From: Rhodospirillaceae bacterium UBA6219
GTDB taxonomy: Bacteria > Pseudomonadota > Alphaproteobacteria > Rhodospirillales > Magnetospirillaceae
Direction: 5' to 3'
NCBI GenBank assembly: GCA_002435715.1
Contig: DISD01000091.1
Location: 7,245 to 71,244, forward strand
DNA: 64,000 nucleotides
Shown: piece after piece, positions 15,661 to 24,957 of the stretch
Position numbering within the stretch: position 1 is the first letter of the stretch
Layout: each line of letters starts with the position of its first letter
Notes under the pieces: model-generated
What the model was told of the DNA's origin: nothing
The model's input: the letters and a program-made list of their open reading frames with translations, nothing else
The model's database searches: none
Program-made: the position numbers and the translations under genes

Positions 15661-17423
15661 GCCTGTTTCACCGCCCCCACCATAATTCTGGCATCCATCC
15701 CGGCGAGGACCTGCAGAACACGCCGGGTGCGTTGCGTTTGGACGGGGTGCGGTCGCGCGCCTTGGAAACCGGTCGCACCCGCCTGCTGGTCACCGCCGTA
15801 GTGTTCCTGGGCATTTTCGGCATCATCGGCGCCCGCATGGTCGATGTCGCCGTGCTGGACGCCAACCCGGCCAAGCCCCGGGCGTTGCCAACCGCACGCA
15901 CCGAAGAACTGGAAATGGCCCGCGCCGACATCACCGACCGCAACGGGTCCATGCTGGCTTCCAGCCTGCCCACCGTGTCGCTTTATGCCCGCCCCGGAGA
16001 AATGAACGAAGCCTCGGTCGACATGGCCGATGCCGCCCGCAAGCTGGCCGCCATCCTGCCCGATATGGATGCCGAGGATGTGCGCGCCCGTCTGGCCGCC
16101 GGCAAAAGCTTCGTCTATCTGCGCCGCAACCTGACGCCGCGTCAGCAATATGACGTCAATGCCCTGGGCGTTCCCGGCCTGCATTTCGAAAAGGGTGAAC
16201 GCCGGGTCTATCCCCACGGCAATCTGGTCGCCCATGTGGTCGGCATGACCGACATCGACAACAAAGGCATCGCCGGTATCGAACGTTATTTCGAAAACCG
16301 CCTGACCAGCCAATCCGAACCGCTGGCTTTGTCCATCGATCTGGGTATCCAGACGGTGGTGCGCAGCGAATTGCAAAAGGCGGTGACCCAGTTCAACGCT
16401 TTGGGCGCCACCGGCATGGTCGCCGACGTGCAGACCGGCGAATTGCTGGCCATGGTCAGCCTGCCCGATTTCGACCCCAACGACCCGCCGGCCGGCAATT
16501 CCGAGGCCATGTTCAATCGCGCCACCAAGGGCGCCTATGAAATGGGTTCCACCTTCAAGCTGTTCAACACCGCCATGGCGTTGGAAACCGGCCGCATCAA
16601 CCTGAATTCCAGCTTCGACGCCACCAAGCCGCTGAAGTTCGGCAACCACACCATCCATGACGACCATGCGCTGAACCGCTGGCTCAGCGTGCCGGAAATC
16701 CTGATCCATTCGTCCAATATCGGGTCCGCCCGCATGGCTTTGGACGCCGGCACCGACTTCCAGCGCCAGTTCATGGCTCGCATGGGCATGCTGCACACCC
16801 CCAGCCTGGAACTGCCGGAAGTGGGCAGCCCGCTGGTGCCCAATCCGTGGCGCGAAATCAACACGGTGACCATTTCCTTCGGCCACGGCCTGTCGGTGAC
16901 CCCGGTCCAGGTGGTGTCCGGCGTCATCGCCTTGGTGAATGGCGGCGTTTTCCATCCGCTGACCCTGGTGCATCGCGAAGAAAACCAGCCGATCCCCGGC
17001 GAAATCGTGTTGAAGACCAAGACCTCGGTGCAGATGCGCCAGTTGATGCGCATGGTGGTCACCGAAGGCACCGGCAAAAAGGCCGATGTTCCCGGTTACG
17101 AGGTGGGTGGCAAGACCGGCACCGCCGAAAAGGCGGCTGCTGGCGGTTACAAGAAGAAAGCCGTGCTGTCGTCCTTTATCGCCGGTTTCCCCATGGACAA
17201 TCCGCGTTACGTGGTCCTGGCCATGGTGGACGAGCCCCAGGGCACCAAGGAAACCTATGGCTTCATCACCGCCGGCTGGAATGCCGCACCGGCGGCCGGA
17301 CGCATCATCGCCCAGATCGCCCCCATGCTGGGCATCCCCCCCAAGCCGCAGAGCGACGCACCGCAATCGGCCAAGGTGGTCAGCACCGCCAAGGGAGGCC
17401 ACGATGTCGCCCAAGCACGCTGA
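15657..17423 (+). CDS. ftsI: Septal peptidoglycan transpeptidase FtsI (PBP3)
   Basis: A 588-residue class B penicillin-binding protein that crosslinks septal peptidoglycan. A membrane anchor lies at residues ~43-63 (LLVTAVVFLGIFGIIGARM). The pedestal domain with ADITDRNGSMLA follows, and the transpeptidase has the catalytic STFK (in GSTFKLFN), SSN (HSSNIGSAR) and KTGT (GGKTGTAEK) motifs. The ATG overlaps the ftsL stop. Open frame upstream of this ATG is a shadow inside rsmH/ftsL. The tail after the catalytic domain is a short Pro/Ala/Lys segment. Confidence 0.95.
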   Translation: MSLFHRPHHNSGIHPGEDLQNTPGALRLDGVRSRALETGRTRLLVTAVVFLGIFGIIGARMVDVAVLDANPAKPRALPTARTEELEMARADITDRNGSMLASSLPTVSLYARPGEMNEASVDMADAARKLAAILPDMDAEDVRARLAAGKSFVYLRRNLTPRQQYDVNALGVPGLHFEKGERRVYPHGNLVAHVVGMTDIDNKGIAGIERYFENRLTSQSEPLALSIDLGIQTVVRSELQKAVTQFNALGATGMVADVQTGELLAMVSLPDFDPNDPPAGNSEAMFNRATKGAYEMGSTFKLFNTAMALETGRINLNSSFDATKPLKFGNHTIHDDHALNRWLSVPEILIHSSNIGSARMALDAGTDFQRQFMARMGMLHTPSLELPEVGSPLVPNPWREINTVTISFGHGLSVTPVQVVSGVIALVNGGVFHPLTLVHREENQPIPGEIVLKTKTSVQMRQLMRMVVTEGTGKKADVPGYEVGGKTGTAEKAAAGGYKKKAVLSSFIAGFPMDNPRYVVLAMVDEPQGTKETYGFITAGWNAAPAAGRIIAQIAPMLGIPPKPQSDAPQSAKVVSTAKGGHDVAQAR

Positions 17424-18816
17424 CCTGCTGAAGAACATCACCGGCGTGACCTGCGATTCGCGCAAGGTCGGCCCCGGCATGCTGTTCGCCGCCTTGCCCG
17501 GCACCAAGGTGGATGGCCGCGCCTTCATCGCCCAGGCTTTGGCCCAGGGCGCCGCTGTGATCCTGGCCCCTGCCGGCACCGAGATGGACACTGGCAAGGC
17601 GGTTCTGATCACCGATGCCGAACCGCGCCGCGCCTATGCGCGGGCCGCCGCTACCTTCTACGCTCGCCAGCCCCAGGTGATGGCCGCCGTCACCGGCACC
17701 AACGGCAAGACGTCCACGGTGAACTTCACCCGCCAGATGTGGGCAAGCATGGGCTTCGCCGCCGCGTCCTTGGGCACTTTGGGGCTGGTCGCCCCCGGCT
17801 TTGCCCCGCGTCCCAGCCTGACCACCCCCGATCCCGCCGATCTGCACGCCACCTTGGCCGAACTGGCCGATGCCGGTATCGACCACGCCGCCATGGAAGC
17901 ATCCAGCCACGGTCTGGACCAGTACCGCCTGGACGGTGTGCATCTGACCGCCGCCGCCTTCACCAACCTGACCCGCGACCATCTGGATTATCACGGCGAC
18001 ATGGGCGCCTATCTGGACGCCAAGACGCGGCTGTTCAGCGACTTGCTGCCCGCCGACGGCGTCGCCGTCATCAACGCCGATTCCGACGCGGCCGCCCAAG
18101 TGGAAAAGGCCGCCGGCACCCGCCGCCTGCTGCGTTTCGGCTTTTCCGGCGCCGAATTGGCCTTGAAGGCCATTCGCCCCGATTCCCATGGCCAGGTGCT
18201 GGAATTGGACGTGCTGGGCCAAGCCGCCAGCATCCGCCTGCCCCTGGCCGGGTCGTTCCAGGCCGCCAATGCCTTGGCCGCCTTGGGTCTGGTCATCGGC
18301 TGCGGCGGCAATGCCCATGCCGCCCTGGAAGCCCTGGAAAGCCTGACGGAAATCCCCGGCCGTCTGCAAAAGGTCGCCGATTTCAATACCGCCCCCATCT
18401 TCGTTGATTACGCCCACACCCCCGACGCCTTGGAAACCGTGCTGAAGGCGTTGCGCCCGCACGCCAGCGGCCGTCTGGTGGTGGTGTTCGGCTGCGGCGG
18501 CGATCGCGACCCCGGCAAGCGTCCGCAAATGGGCGCCATCGCCGCCAAGCTGGCCGATACCGTCATCGTCACCGACGACAACCCGCGCAGCGAGGCCGCC
18601 GCCCCCATCCGCGCCGCCATCCTGGAAATGGCGAAGGGCGCGGTGGAAATCGCCGACCGCCGTGACGCCATCACCCATGCGGTGCAGTCCCTGCAGGCCG
18701 GCGACGTGCTGGTGGTGGCCGGCAAGGGCCACGAAAGCGGCCAGATCGTCGGCGACCAAGTTCTGCCCTTCGACGATGCCGAGGAATGCCGCAAGGCGGC
18801 CGGAGGTGCCCGATGA
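17404..18816 (+). CDS. murE: UDP-MurNAc-L-Ala-D-Glu:meso-DAP ligase MurE
   Basis: A 470-residue Mur ligase that adds the third stem-peptide residue. Features: VTCDSRKVGPGM at the N-terminus, the ATP loop TGTNGKTSTVNF, the carbamylated-lysine region, and the DDNPR motif near residue 390 that selects meso-diaminopimelate rather than lysine. The true ATG (MSPKHADLL) lies 20 bp inside the end of ftsI, preceded by GGGAGG. It ends overlapping murF by 4 bp. Confidence 0.95.
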   Translation: MSPKHADLLKNITGVTCDSRKVGPGMLFAALPGTKVDGRAFIAQALAQGAAVILAPAGTEMDTGKAVLITDAEPRRAYARAAATFYARQPQVMAAVTGTNGKTSTVNFTRQMWASMGFAAASLGTLGLVAPGFAPRPSLTTPDPADLHATLAELADAGIDHAAMEASSHGLDQYRLDGVHLTAAAFTNLTRDHLDYHGDMGAYLDAKTRLFSDLLPADGVAVINADSDAAAQVEKAAGTRRLLRFGFSGAELALKAIRPDSHGQVLELDVLGQAASIRLPLAGSFQAANALAALGLVIGCGGNAHAALEALESLTEIPGRLQKVADFNTAPIFVDYAHTPDALETVLKALRPHASGRLVVVFGCGGDRDPGKRPQMGAIAAKLADTVIVTDDNPRSEAAAPIRAAILEMAKGAVEIADRRDAITHAVQSLQAGDVLVVAGKGHESGQIVGDQVLPFDDAEECRKAAGGAR

Positions 18817-20204
18817 GCGCCCTTTGGAAAGCCGCCCAAGCCCAAGCCGCAACCCAAGGCACCCTGTCGGGCGCCGCCGACTGGACCGCCACTGGCGTGT
18901 CCATCGATTCGCGCAGCGTCGCCCAAGGTGATCTGTTCATCGCTTTGGCTGGCCCCAACCATGACGGCCACGACCATGTGAAGGCGGCCATCGAAGCCGG
19001 TGCCGCTGCCGCTTTGGTGCACAAGGTTCCCGAAGGCTGCGACGGTCTGCCCCTGTTGCAGGTGGCCGATACCATGACCGGTTTGCAGGATCTGGGAATC
19101 GCCGCCCGGGCGCGGTCCCAGGCCCGCATCCTGGCCATCACCGGGTCGGTGGGCAAGACCGGGTCCAAGGAAATGGCCGCCTTGGCCCTGTCCGCCCAGG
19201 GCAAGACCCATTATTCGGTGGGCAGCTTCAACAATCATTGGGGCGTGCCGCTGTCCCTGGCCCGCATGCCCGAAGATTGTGCCTTCGGTGTGTTCGAACT
19301 GGGTATGAACCACACGGGCGAGCTGATCCCGCTGTCCCAGATGGTCCGCCCGCACGCCGCCATCGTCACCACCATCGAGGCGGTGCATTCGGCGTTCTTC
19401 GCCAGCACCGAGGAAATCGCCGACGCCAAGGCGGAAATCTTCACCGGCATCGAGCCCGGCGGCATGGCCATCCTGCCCCGCGACAACCGCCATTTCCGCC
19501 GTCTGGCCACGGCCGCCAAAGCCGCCGGCATCAAGCGCATTCAAAGCTTCGGCAGCCATATCGAGGCCGACGCCCGCATGCTGGATTGCGCCGTCGATCC
19601 CGAAGACACCGCCGTGTTCGCCCTGTTGCACGACCAAGCCATCGCCTATCGGGTCGGCGTTCCCGGCCTGCATTGGGGGATGAACTCGCTGGCCGTGCTG
19701 CTGGCCGCGGACGCGCTGGGCGCCGACGCGGTCAAGGCCGCCCACAGCCTGTCCGCCATGCGCCCCCCCAAGGGTCGCGGCGAACGTCATCAGGTTTTGT
19801 GGAAGTCCGGCATGGTGGAAGTCATCGACGAAAGCTACAACGCCAGCCCGGTTTCCATGAAGGCGGCTTTGTCCACCCTGGCAGCGGCCCGGCCGGGCAA
19901 GCACGGCCGTCGCGTCGCCGTGTTGGGCGACATGCTGGAACTGGGTGATTCGGCGCCGGCCCTGCACGCCAATCTGGCCCAAGCCGCCGCCCTGTGGGGC
20001 ACCGATCTGGTGTGCACGGCGGGTGCGCTGATGAAGAATTTGCACGACGCGCTGCCCCAGGGCCGGCGCGGGATCCATGCCGCGAATTCGACCGAATTGG
20101 CGAGCATGATCAAGGACGTCGTCCGCGCCGGCGACGTGGTCGTCGTCAAGGGTTCCGCCGGCTCGCGCATGGCGGTGGTGGTCAAGACTTTGTTGGAAGG
20201 GTGA
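18813..20204 (+). CDS. murF: UDP-MurNAc-tripeptide:D-Ala-D-Ala ligase MurF
   Basis: A 463-residue Mur ligase completing the cytoplasmic pentapeptide. Motifs include the N-terminal SIDSRSVAQGDLFIAL, the P-loop ITGSVGKTGSKEM, the ELGMNHTGEL region and YNASPVSMKAAL near the C-terminus, with VLGDMLELG typical of MurF. It overlaps murE (ATGA) and is followed after 9 bp by mraY with GGGGAAAC as its ribosome-binding site. Confidence 0.95.
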   Translation: MSALWKAAQAQAATQGTLSGAADWTATGVSIDSRSVAQGDLFIALAGPNHDGHDHVKAAIEAGAAAALVHKVPEGCDGLPLLQVADTMTGLQDLGIAARARSQARILAITGSVGKTGSKEMAALALSAQGKTHYSVGSFNNHWGVPLSLARMPEDCAFGVFELGMNHTGELIPLSQMVRPHAAIVTTIEAVHSAFFASTEEIADAKAEIFTGIEPGGMAILPRDNRHFRRLATAAKAAGIKRIQSFGSHIEADARMLDCAVDPEDTAVFALLHDQAIAYRVGVPGLHWGMNSLAVLLAADALGADAVKAAHSLSAMRPPKGRGERHQVLWKSGMVEVIDESYNASPVSMKAALSTLAAARPGKHGRRVAVLGDMLELGDSAPALHANLAQAAALWGTDLVCTAGALMKNLHDALPQGRRGIHAANSTELASMIKDVVRAGDVVVVKGSAGSRMAVVVKTLLEG

Positions 20205-20213
20205 CGGGGAAAC

Positions 20214-21302
20214 ATGCTCTACAACCTGCTTTATCCCCTGGCTGACGAGGTTGCTTTGTTCAACCTTTTCAAATACCTGACCTTCCGCACCGGCGGCGCG
20301 GTGCTGACGGCGCTGGTCGTCGCCTTCGTCATCGGCCCGGGCCTGATCCGCTGGCTGCGCCAATGGCAAAAGCAGGGCCAGCCCATCCGCGCCGACGGCC
20401 CGGAAAGCCATCTGCTGACCAAGAAGGGCACCCCCACCATGGGCGGGTTCCTGATCCTGATCGCCCTGGCGGTGGCCACCTTGCTGTGGGCCGATCTGCG
20501 CAGTCATTACGTCTGGATCGTCCTGCTGGTGACCTTGGGTTACGGCCTGCTGGGCTTTTTGGACGACTTCCTGAAAGTCTCGAAGAAGAACCCCAAGGGT
20601 CTGCCCGGCAAGCTGAAACTGGCCGGTCAGATCGTCATCGCCCTGGTCGCCGCCGTCTGGGTTTACACCATCCAGCGCGAGCCACTGGCCGGCACCCTGG
20701 CGGTCCCCTTCCTGAAAAGCCTGCTGATCCAGTTGGGTTGGTTCTTCGTGCCCTTCGCCGTCTTCGTCATCATCGGCGCTTCCAACGCCGTCAACCTGAC
20801 CGACGGCCTGGACGGTCTGGCCATCGTGCCGGTGATGATCGCCGCCGGCGTCTTCGCGCTGATTTCCTATCTGGTCGGCCATGCCGTCTTCGCCAATTAC
20901 CTGCAGATCCATTACGTGCCGGGATCGGGTGAACTGGCGGTGTTTTGTGGCGCCCTGGTCGGTGCTGGCCTGGGTTTCCTGTGGTTCAACGCGCCGCCGG
21001 CCATGGTGTTCATGGGCGATACCGGTTCGCTGTCCCTGGGCGGCGCCTTGGGGGCTATCTCGGTGGTGACCAAGCACGAATTGGTGCTGGCCATCGTCGG
21101 CGGCCTGTTCGTGTTGGAAACCGTGTCGGTGATCGTCCAGGTGGCCAGCTTCAAGCTGACCGGCAAGCGGGTGTTCCGTATGGCGCCGCTGCACCACCAT
21201 TTCGAAAAGAAGGGTTGGGCCGAACCCACCGTGGTCATCCGTTTCTGGATCATCGCCGGCATCCTGGCGCTGGTCGGTCTGTCCACCCTGAAGCTGCGCT
21301 AG
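20214..21302 (+). CDS. mraY: Phospho-MurNAc-pentapeptide transferase MraY
   Basis: A 362-residue polytopic inner-membrane enzyme that makes lipid I from UDP-MurNAc-pentapeptide and undecaprenyl phosphate. About ten membrane segments are visible. Diagnostic cytoplasmic motifs are KKGTPTMGG, GFLDDFLKV (Asp residues), NLTDGLDGLAI (catalytic Asp region), FMGDTGSL and APLHHHFEKKGWAE with the triple His. Length and motif spacing match the E. coli enzyme closely. Confidence 0.97.
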   Translation: MLYNLLYPLADEVALFNLFKYLTFRTGGAVLTALVVAFVIGPGLIRWLRQWQKQGQPIRADGPESHLLTKKGTPTMGGFLILIALAVATLLWADLRSHYVWIVLLVTLGYGLLGFLDDFLKVSKKNPKGLPGKLKLAGQIVIALVAAVWVYTIQREPLAGTLAVPFLKSLLIQLGWFFVPFAVFVIIGASNAVNLTDGLDGLAIVPVMIAAGVFALISYLVGHAVFANYLQIHYVPGSGELAVFCGALVGAGLGFLWFNAPPAMVFMGDTGSLSLGGALGAISVVTKHELVLAIVGGLFVLETVSVIVQVASFKLTGKRVFRMAPLHHHFEKKGWAEPTVVIRFWIIAGILALVGLSTLKLR

Positions 21303-21309
21303 GCCGAAA

Positions 21310-22656
21310 ATGATCCTCGTCCCCTTCCTTGCCGACAAGAACGTGATGGTGATGGGCCTGGGTAAATCCGGGACCGCCACCATTCGCGCCCTTGCGGCCA
21401 GCGGTGCCCGCGTCACCGCTTGGGACGACAATGAAAAGGCCCGCACCGCCGCTTTGGCCCAGGGCATCGTGCTGACCGACCCCAGCGGCCTGGATGTGTC
21501 CAAGCTGGATTTGTTGGTGTGGAGCCCCGGCATCCCCCACACCTATCCGCAGCCCCATGCCCTGGCTTTGGCGGCGCGCGACGCCGGCATCGATCTGGTC
21601 TGCGACGTGGAATTGCTGGCGCGGGCCTTGCCGGGCGCCAAATTCGTGGTGATTTCGGGCACCAACGGCAAGTCCACCACCACGACGCTGACCGCCCATA
21701 TCCTGAAAAGCGCCGGTCTGGCCGTGACCGCCGGCGGCAATCTGGGCACCGCCGCCCTGGATCTGCCCGATCTGGGCGATGACGGCGTCTATGTGCTGGA
21801 ACTGTCGTCTTATCAGTTGGAACTGACCCAAAGCTTGCGGGCGCGGGCGGGTGTGCTGCTGAACATCACCCCCGATCATCTGGGCCGTCACGGCGGCATG
21901 GACGGCTATATCGCCGCCAAGCGCCGGCTTTATGATCTGGTCGCCGCCGATGGCACGGCCGTGATCGGTCTGGATGATGCCCCCACGCGGGGTATCGCCG
22001 ACTGGCTGTTGGGGGCCAACCGAACCCATGTGGCTATTTCCATCAAGCAGGTGCTGGATCATGGCATCAGCGCCCCCCAGGGCGTGTTGCTGGAAGACGG
22101 CAGCGAAATCTTCGACCTGACCGCCATCCAGACCCTGCCCGGCCGCCACAATTGGCAGAACGCCTGCGCCGCCTTCGCCCTGGCCCGCGCCTTGGATGTT
22201 CCGGCCCACACCATCGCCGCCGGCATCGCCAGCTATCCCGGTCTGGCCCACCGCCAGGAATGGGTCGGCACGGTGAACGGCGTGCGCTATGTCAACGATT
22301 CCAAGGCCACCAACGCCGAAGCCAGCGAAGTGGCGCTGATCTGTTACGAGCGTATCCACTGGATCATCGGCGGTCAGGCCAAGGAAGGCGGCATCGCCAG
22401 CCTGGAACCCCATTTCGGCCGCATCAAGCATGCCTATCTGATCGGCGACGCCGCCGCCCAGTTCGCCGCCACCATCGACGGCAAGATCGCCTTCACCCAG
22501 TGCGGCACCCTGGAAAACGCCGTCCAGGCCGCCCATGCCAACGCCCAGAGCGGTGAAGTGGTGTTGCTGTCGCCGGCCTGCGCGTCGTGGGACCAGTTCA
22601 AAAGCTTCGAACATCGTGGCGACGTCTTCCGTGACTTGGTGGGAGGGCTGAAATGA
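21310..22656 (+). CDS. murD: UDP-MurNAc-L-alanine:D-glutamate ligase MurD
   Basis: A 448-residue Mur ligase. It opens with the dinucleotide-like MVMGLGKSGTATIRAL, then WSPGIPHTYP, the ATP-binding ISGTNGKSTTTTLTAH and the C-terminal VNDSKATNAEASEVAL and LLSPACASWDQFKSFEHRG, all MurD signatures. Starts 7 bp after mraY, and its stop overlaps ftsW. Confidence 0.96.
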   Translation: MILVPFLADKNVMVMGLGKSGTATIRALAASGARVTAWDDNEKARTAALAQGIVLTDPSGLDVSKLDLLVWSPGIPHTYPQPHALALAARDAGIDLVCDVELLARALPGAKFVVISGTNGKSTTTTLTAHILKSAGLAVTAGGNLGTAALDLPDLGDDGVYVLELSSYQLELTQSLRARAGVLLNITPDHLGRHGGMDGYIAAKRRLYDLVAADGTAVIGLDDAPTRGIADWLLGANRTHVAISIKQVLDHGISAPQGVLLEDGSEIFDLTAIQTLPGRHNWQNACAAFALARALDVPAHTIAAGIASYPGLAHRQEWVGTVNGVRYVNDSKATNAEASEVALICYERIHWIIGGQAKEGGIASLEPHFGRIKHAYLIGDAAAQFAATIDGKIAFTQCGTLENAVQAAHANAQSGEVVLLSPACASWDQFKSFEHRGDVFRDLVGGLK

Positions 22657-23777
22657 GCCTGGGCCGCACCGACACTTCGACCATTGGCCGCTGGTGGTGG
22701 ACCGTCGACCGCTGGACCATCGCCGCCGTGCTGTCCCTGGTGGCCATCGGCGTATTGTTGACCATGGCCGCCAGCCCGGCGGTGGCCGACCGCATCGGCG
22801 CCGATTCCTTCCACTTCATCCGCCGCCAGTTCGTCTTCCTGGTGCCCGCCATCGCGGTGATGCTGGGCGTGTCGCTGCTGTCGCCGCGCCAAGTGCGTCG
22901 CCTGGGCGTGCTGGGCTATTGCGGGTCGGTGCTGCTGTTGGTGGCGGTTCTGCTGTTCGCCCCGGAAATCAAGGGCTCGACCCGCTGGCTGTCCTTGGCC
23001 GGCATCACCGTGCAGCCCTCGGAATTCGCCAAGCCCTGTTTCGCCATCGCCGCCGCCTGGATGTTCGCCGAAGGCCGCCTGAACCCCGGTTTCCCCGGCA
23101 AGGCCATCGCCTGTTTCCTGTACGCCGTGGTCGCCGTGCTGCTGCTCAAGCAACCCGATGTCGGCCAGACCCTGGTGATCAGCGCCATCTTCGCCGTCCA
23201 GTTCTTTCTGGCCGGCCTGCCCATGCTGCTGGTGGTCGCCGGTGGCATTCTGGCGGTGCTGGGTAGCATCGGCGCCTATTTCGTCTTTGGCCACGTCCAG
23301 CAGCGCGTCGACCGCTTCCTGGACCCGTCGGGCGACGGCGCCTTCCAGGTCACCACCGCGCTGAACGCCTTCAAGGCCGGCGGCCTGTTGGGTCGCGGCC
23401 CCGGCGAAGGCCGCATCAAGCTGATCCTTCCCGATGCCCACACCGACTTCATCATGGCGGTGGCCGGCGAGGAATTCGGCATCGCGCTGTGCCTGTTCGT
23501 GCTGGTGCTGTTCGCCTTCATCGTGCTGCGCGGCTTTTCCCGGCTGATGCGCGATGACAATTTGTTCGTGGTCCTGGCCGCCGCTGGCCTGCTGGTGCAG
23601 TTCGGCCTGCAGGCCATCATCAACATGGCGTCCACCCTGCGTCTGATGCCCACCAAGGGCATGACCCTGCCCTTCATTTCCTATGGTGGGTCCTCCATGC
23701 TGGCTTTGGCCCTGGGCATGGGCATGGTGCTGGCGCTGACCCGCAAGCGTTATGGTCACGAGGAGCTTGAACAATGA
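22653..23777 (+). CDS. ftsW: Septal peptidoglycan glycosyltransferase FtsW
   Basis: A 374-residue SEDS-family protein with about ten membrane segments. It polymerises lipid II at the septum with FtsI. Recognisable are GSTRWLSLAGITVQPSEFAK, LLKQPDVGQTLVI, the large periplasmic loop with NAFKAGGLLGRGPGEG, AVAGEEFG and the terminal LPFISYGGSSMLA. The stop TGA overlaps the ATG of a 24-codon ORF that appears to be the displaced original murG start. Confidence 0.95.
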   Translation: MSLGRTDTSTIGRWWWTVDRWTIAAVLSLVAIGVLLTMAASPAVADRIGADSFHFIRRQFVFLVPAIAVMLGVSLLSPRQVRRLGVLGYCGSVLLLVAVLLFAPEIKGSTRWLSLAGITVQPSEFAKPCFAIAAAWMFAEGRLNPGFPGKAIACFLYAVVAVLLLKQPDVGQTLVISAIFAVQFFLAGLPMLLVVAGGILAVLGSIGAYFVFGHVQQRVDRFLDPSGDGAFQVTTALNAFKAGGLLGRGPGEGRIKLILPDAHTDFIMAVAGEEFGIALCLFVLVLFAFIVLRGFSRLMRDDNLFVVLAAAGLLVQFGLQAIINMASTLRLMPTKGMTLPFISYGGSSMLALALGMGMVLALTRKRYGHEELEQ

Positions 23778-23848
23778 CCAAGCCCTTCGCCCTTCTTGCC
23801 GCCGGTGGCAACTTTAATCGTGGTTTGTGCCACCGGAGGCAGCCATGA
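23774..23848 (+). CDS. 24-codon upstream ORF: duplicated murG N-terminus
   Basis: ATG overlaps the ftsW stop, exactly where the coupled murG start would be expected. The first 12 codons (MTKPFALLAAGG) are nearly identical to the real MurG N-terminus (MTRPFALLAAGG) 71 bp downstream. The frame then diverges into NFNRGLCHRRQP and stops at a TGA overlapping the murG ATG. The 28-base identical core is at 23783-23810 and 23854-23881. This is best read as a partial tandem duplication that turned the old start into a leader ORF. Whether the peptide itself matters is unknown. Confidence 0.6.
   Translation: MTKPFALLAAGGNFNRGLCHRRQP
23798..23840 (+). promoter_or_regulatory. Inverted repeat masking the murG ribosome-binding site
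   Basis: GCCGCCGGTGGCA (23798-23810) faces TGCCACCGGAGGC (23828-23840): 12 of 13 positions pair, with a 17-base loop. The 3' arm contains the GGAGG that should initiate murG at 23845. In mRNA the hairpin would hide this site unless ribosomes translating the overlapping 24-codon ORF melt it. The regulatory reading is inference; the palindrome may equally be a by-product of the duplication event. Confidence 0.55.
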
Positions 23849-24957
23849 CGCGTCCCTTCGCCCTTCTTGCCGCCGGTGGCACGGGCGGCCACGTCTTCCC
23901 GGCCGAGGCCCTGGCCGCCGAGCTGATCAATCGCGGCTGGCATCTGGGTCTGGTCACCGACAAGCGCGGCCAAACCTATGGCGGCACCTTGGGGACCTTG
24001 GACACCTATCGCATCAGCGCCGGCGGCATCGCCGGGCGCGGCCTGATGGCCCGTGCCCGCGCCATGCTGGAACTGGGTTTCGGTGTGCTGCAGGCCCGCA
24101 CCATCCTGAAGAAGGAACGCCCCGCCGTGGTAGTGGGTTTCGGCGGCTATGCCAGCGTGCCGACCATGGTGGCCGCCGCCTCTTTGGGTATCCCCACCAT
24201 CATCCACGAACAGAACGGCGTGCTGGGCCGGGCCAACCGCCTGTTGGCGTCCAAGGCCCGCTGGATCGCCATTTCCTATCCGCAGATCGCCCATGTGGCG
24301 GAAGCCAGCAAATCCAAACTGCGCCATACCGGCATGCCGGTGCGCGCCGGGGTACAGGCCCTGGCCAGCCAGCCTTATCCGACCCTTAGCGAAACCGGCC
24401 CCATCAATCTGGTGGTGCTGGGCGGCAGCCAAGGCGCCAAGGTGCTGTCGGAAGTGATCCCGGCGGCGCTGACCAGCCTGCCGGCCGAGCTGCAGGCCCG
24501 TATCCACATTTCTCAACAATGCCGCCCGGAAGATTTGGAAGCCGTGCGCGCCGCCTATGCCGCCAGCCCGATCACCGCCACCTTGGAAAGCTTTTTCGCC
24601 GATATCCCGGCGCGACTGGCCGGGGCGCATCTGGTCATCGCCCGATCGGGCGCGTCCACCATGGCGGAGCTGACCACCTTGGGCCGGCCGGCGATCCTGG
24701 TGCCCTATCCCCACGCCATCGACGACCACCAGACCGCCAATGCCCGGGCCTTGGACGAAGCCGGCGGCGGTTGGCTGATGCCGCAGACCGGCTTCACCGC
24801 CCCCGCCTTGGCGGCCCGTCTGCAATCGCTGTTCGCCCAAGCCGAAACACTGGCCCGGGCCGCCCAATGCGCCAAGAATTCCGGCCGCCCCGACGCCGCC
24901 GCCCGTCTGGCCGATCTGGTGGCCGAAACCGCCCAAGTCCAGGAGTCCCGCTCATGA
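23845..24957 (+). CDS. murG: Lipid II synthase MurG (UDP-GlcNAc transferase)
   Basis: A 370-residue GT-B glycosyltransferase that converts lipid I to lipid II on the inner face of the membrane. Motifs: AAGGTGGHVFPA at the N-terminus, VVGFGGYAS, HEQNGVLGRANR, GGSQGAK and the donor-site IARSGASTMAELTTLG...VPYPHAIDDHQTANA. The ATG at 23845 is chosen for its GGAGG; a GTG 18 bp upstream is in frame but has none. Unlike other junctions in the cluster, it does not overlap ftsW directly but the small duplicated ORF. The stop overlaps murC. Confidence 0.95.
   Translation: MTRPFALLAAGGTGGHVFPAEALAAELINRGWHLGLVTDKRGQTYGGTLGTLDTYRISAGGIAGRGLMARARAMLELGFGVLQARTILKKERPAVVVGFGGYASVPTMVAAASLGIPTIIHEQNGVLGRANRLLASKARWIAISYPQIAHVAEASKSKLRHTGMPVRAGVQALASQPYPTLSETGPINLVVLGGSQGAKVLSEVIPAALTSLPAELQARIHISQQCRPEDLEAVRAAYAASPITATLESFFADIPARLAGAHLVIARSGASTMAELTTLGRPAILVPYPHAIDDHQTANARALDEAGGGWLMPQTGFTAPALAARLQSLFAQAETLARAAQCAKNSGRPDAAARLADLVAETAQVQESRS

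Noticed and set aside
15399..21542. Very long minus-strand frames (737 and 1044 residues) across ftsI-mraY
   Set aside because: Shadows of the highly biased third-codon GC of the dcw genes; no family motifs, His/Gly/Gln-rich.
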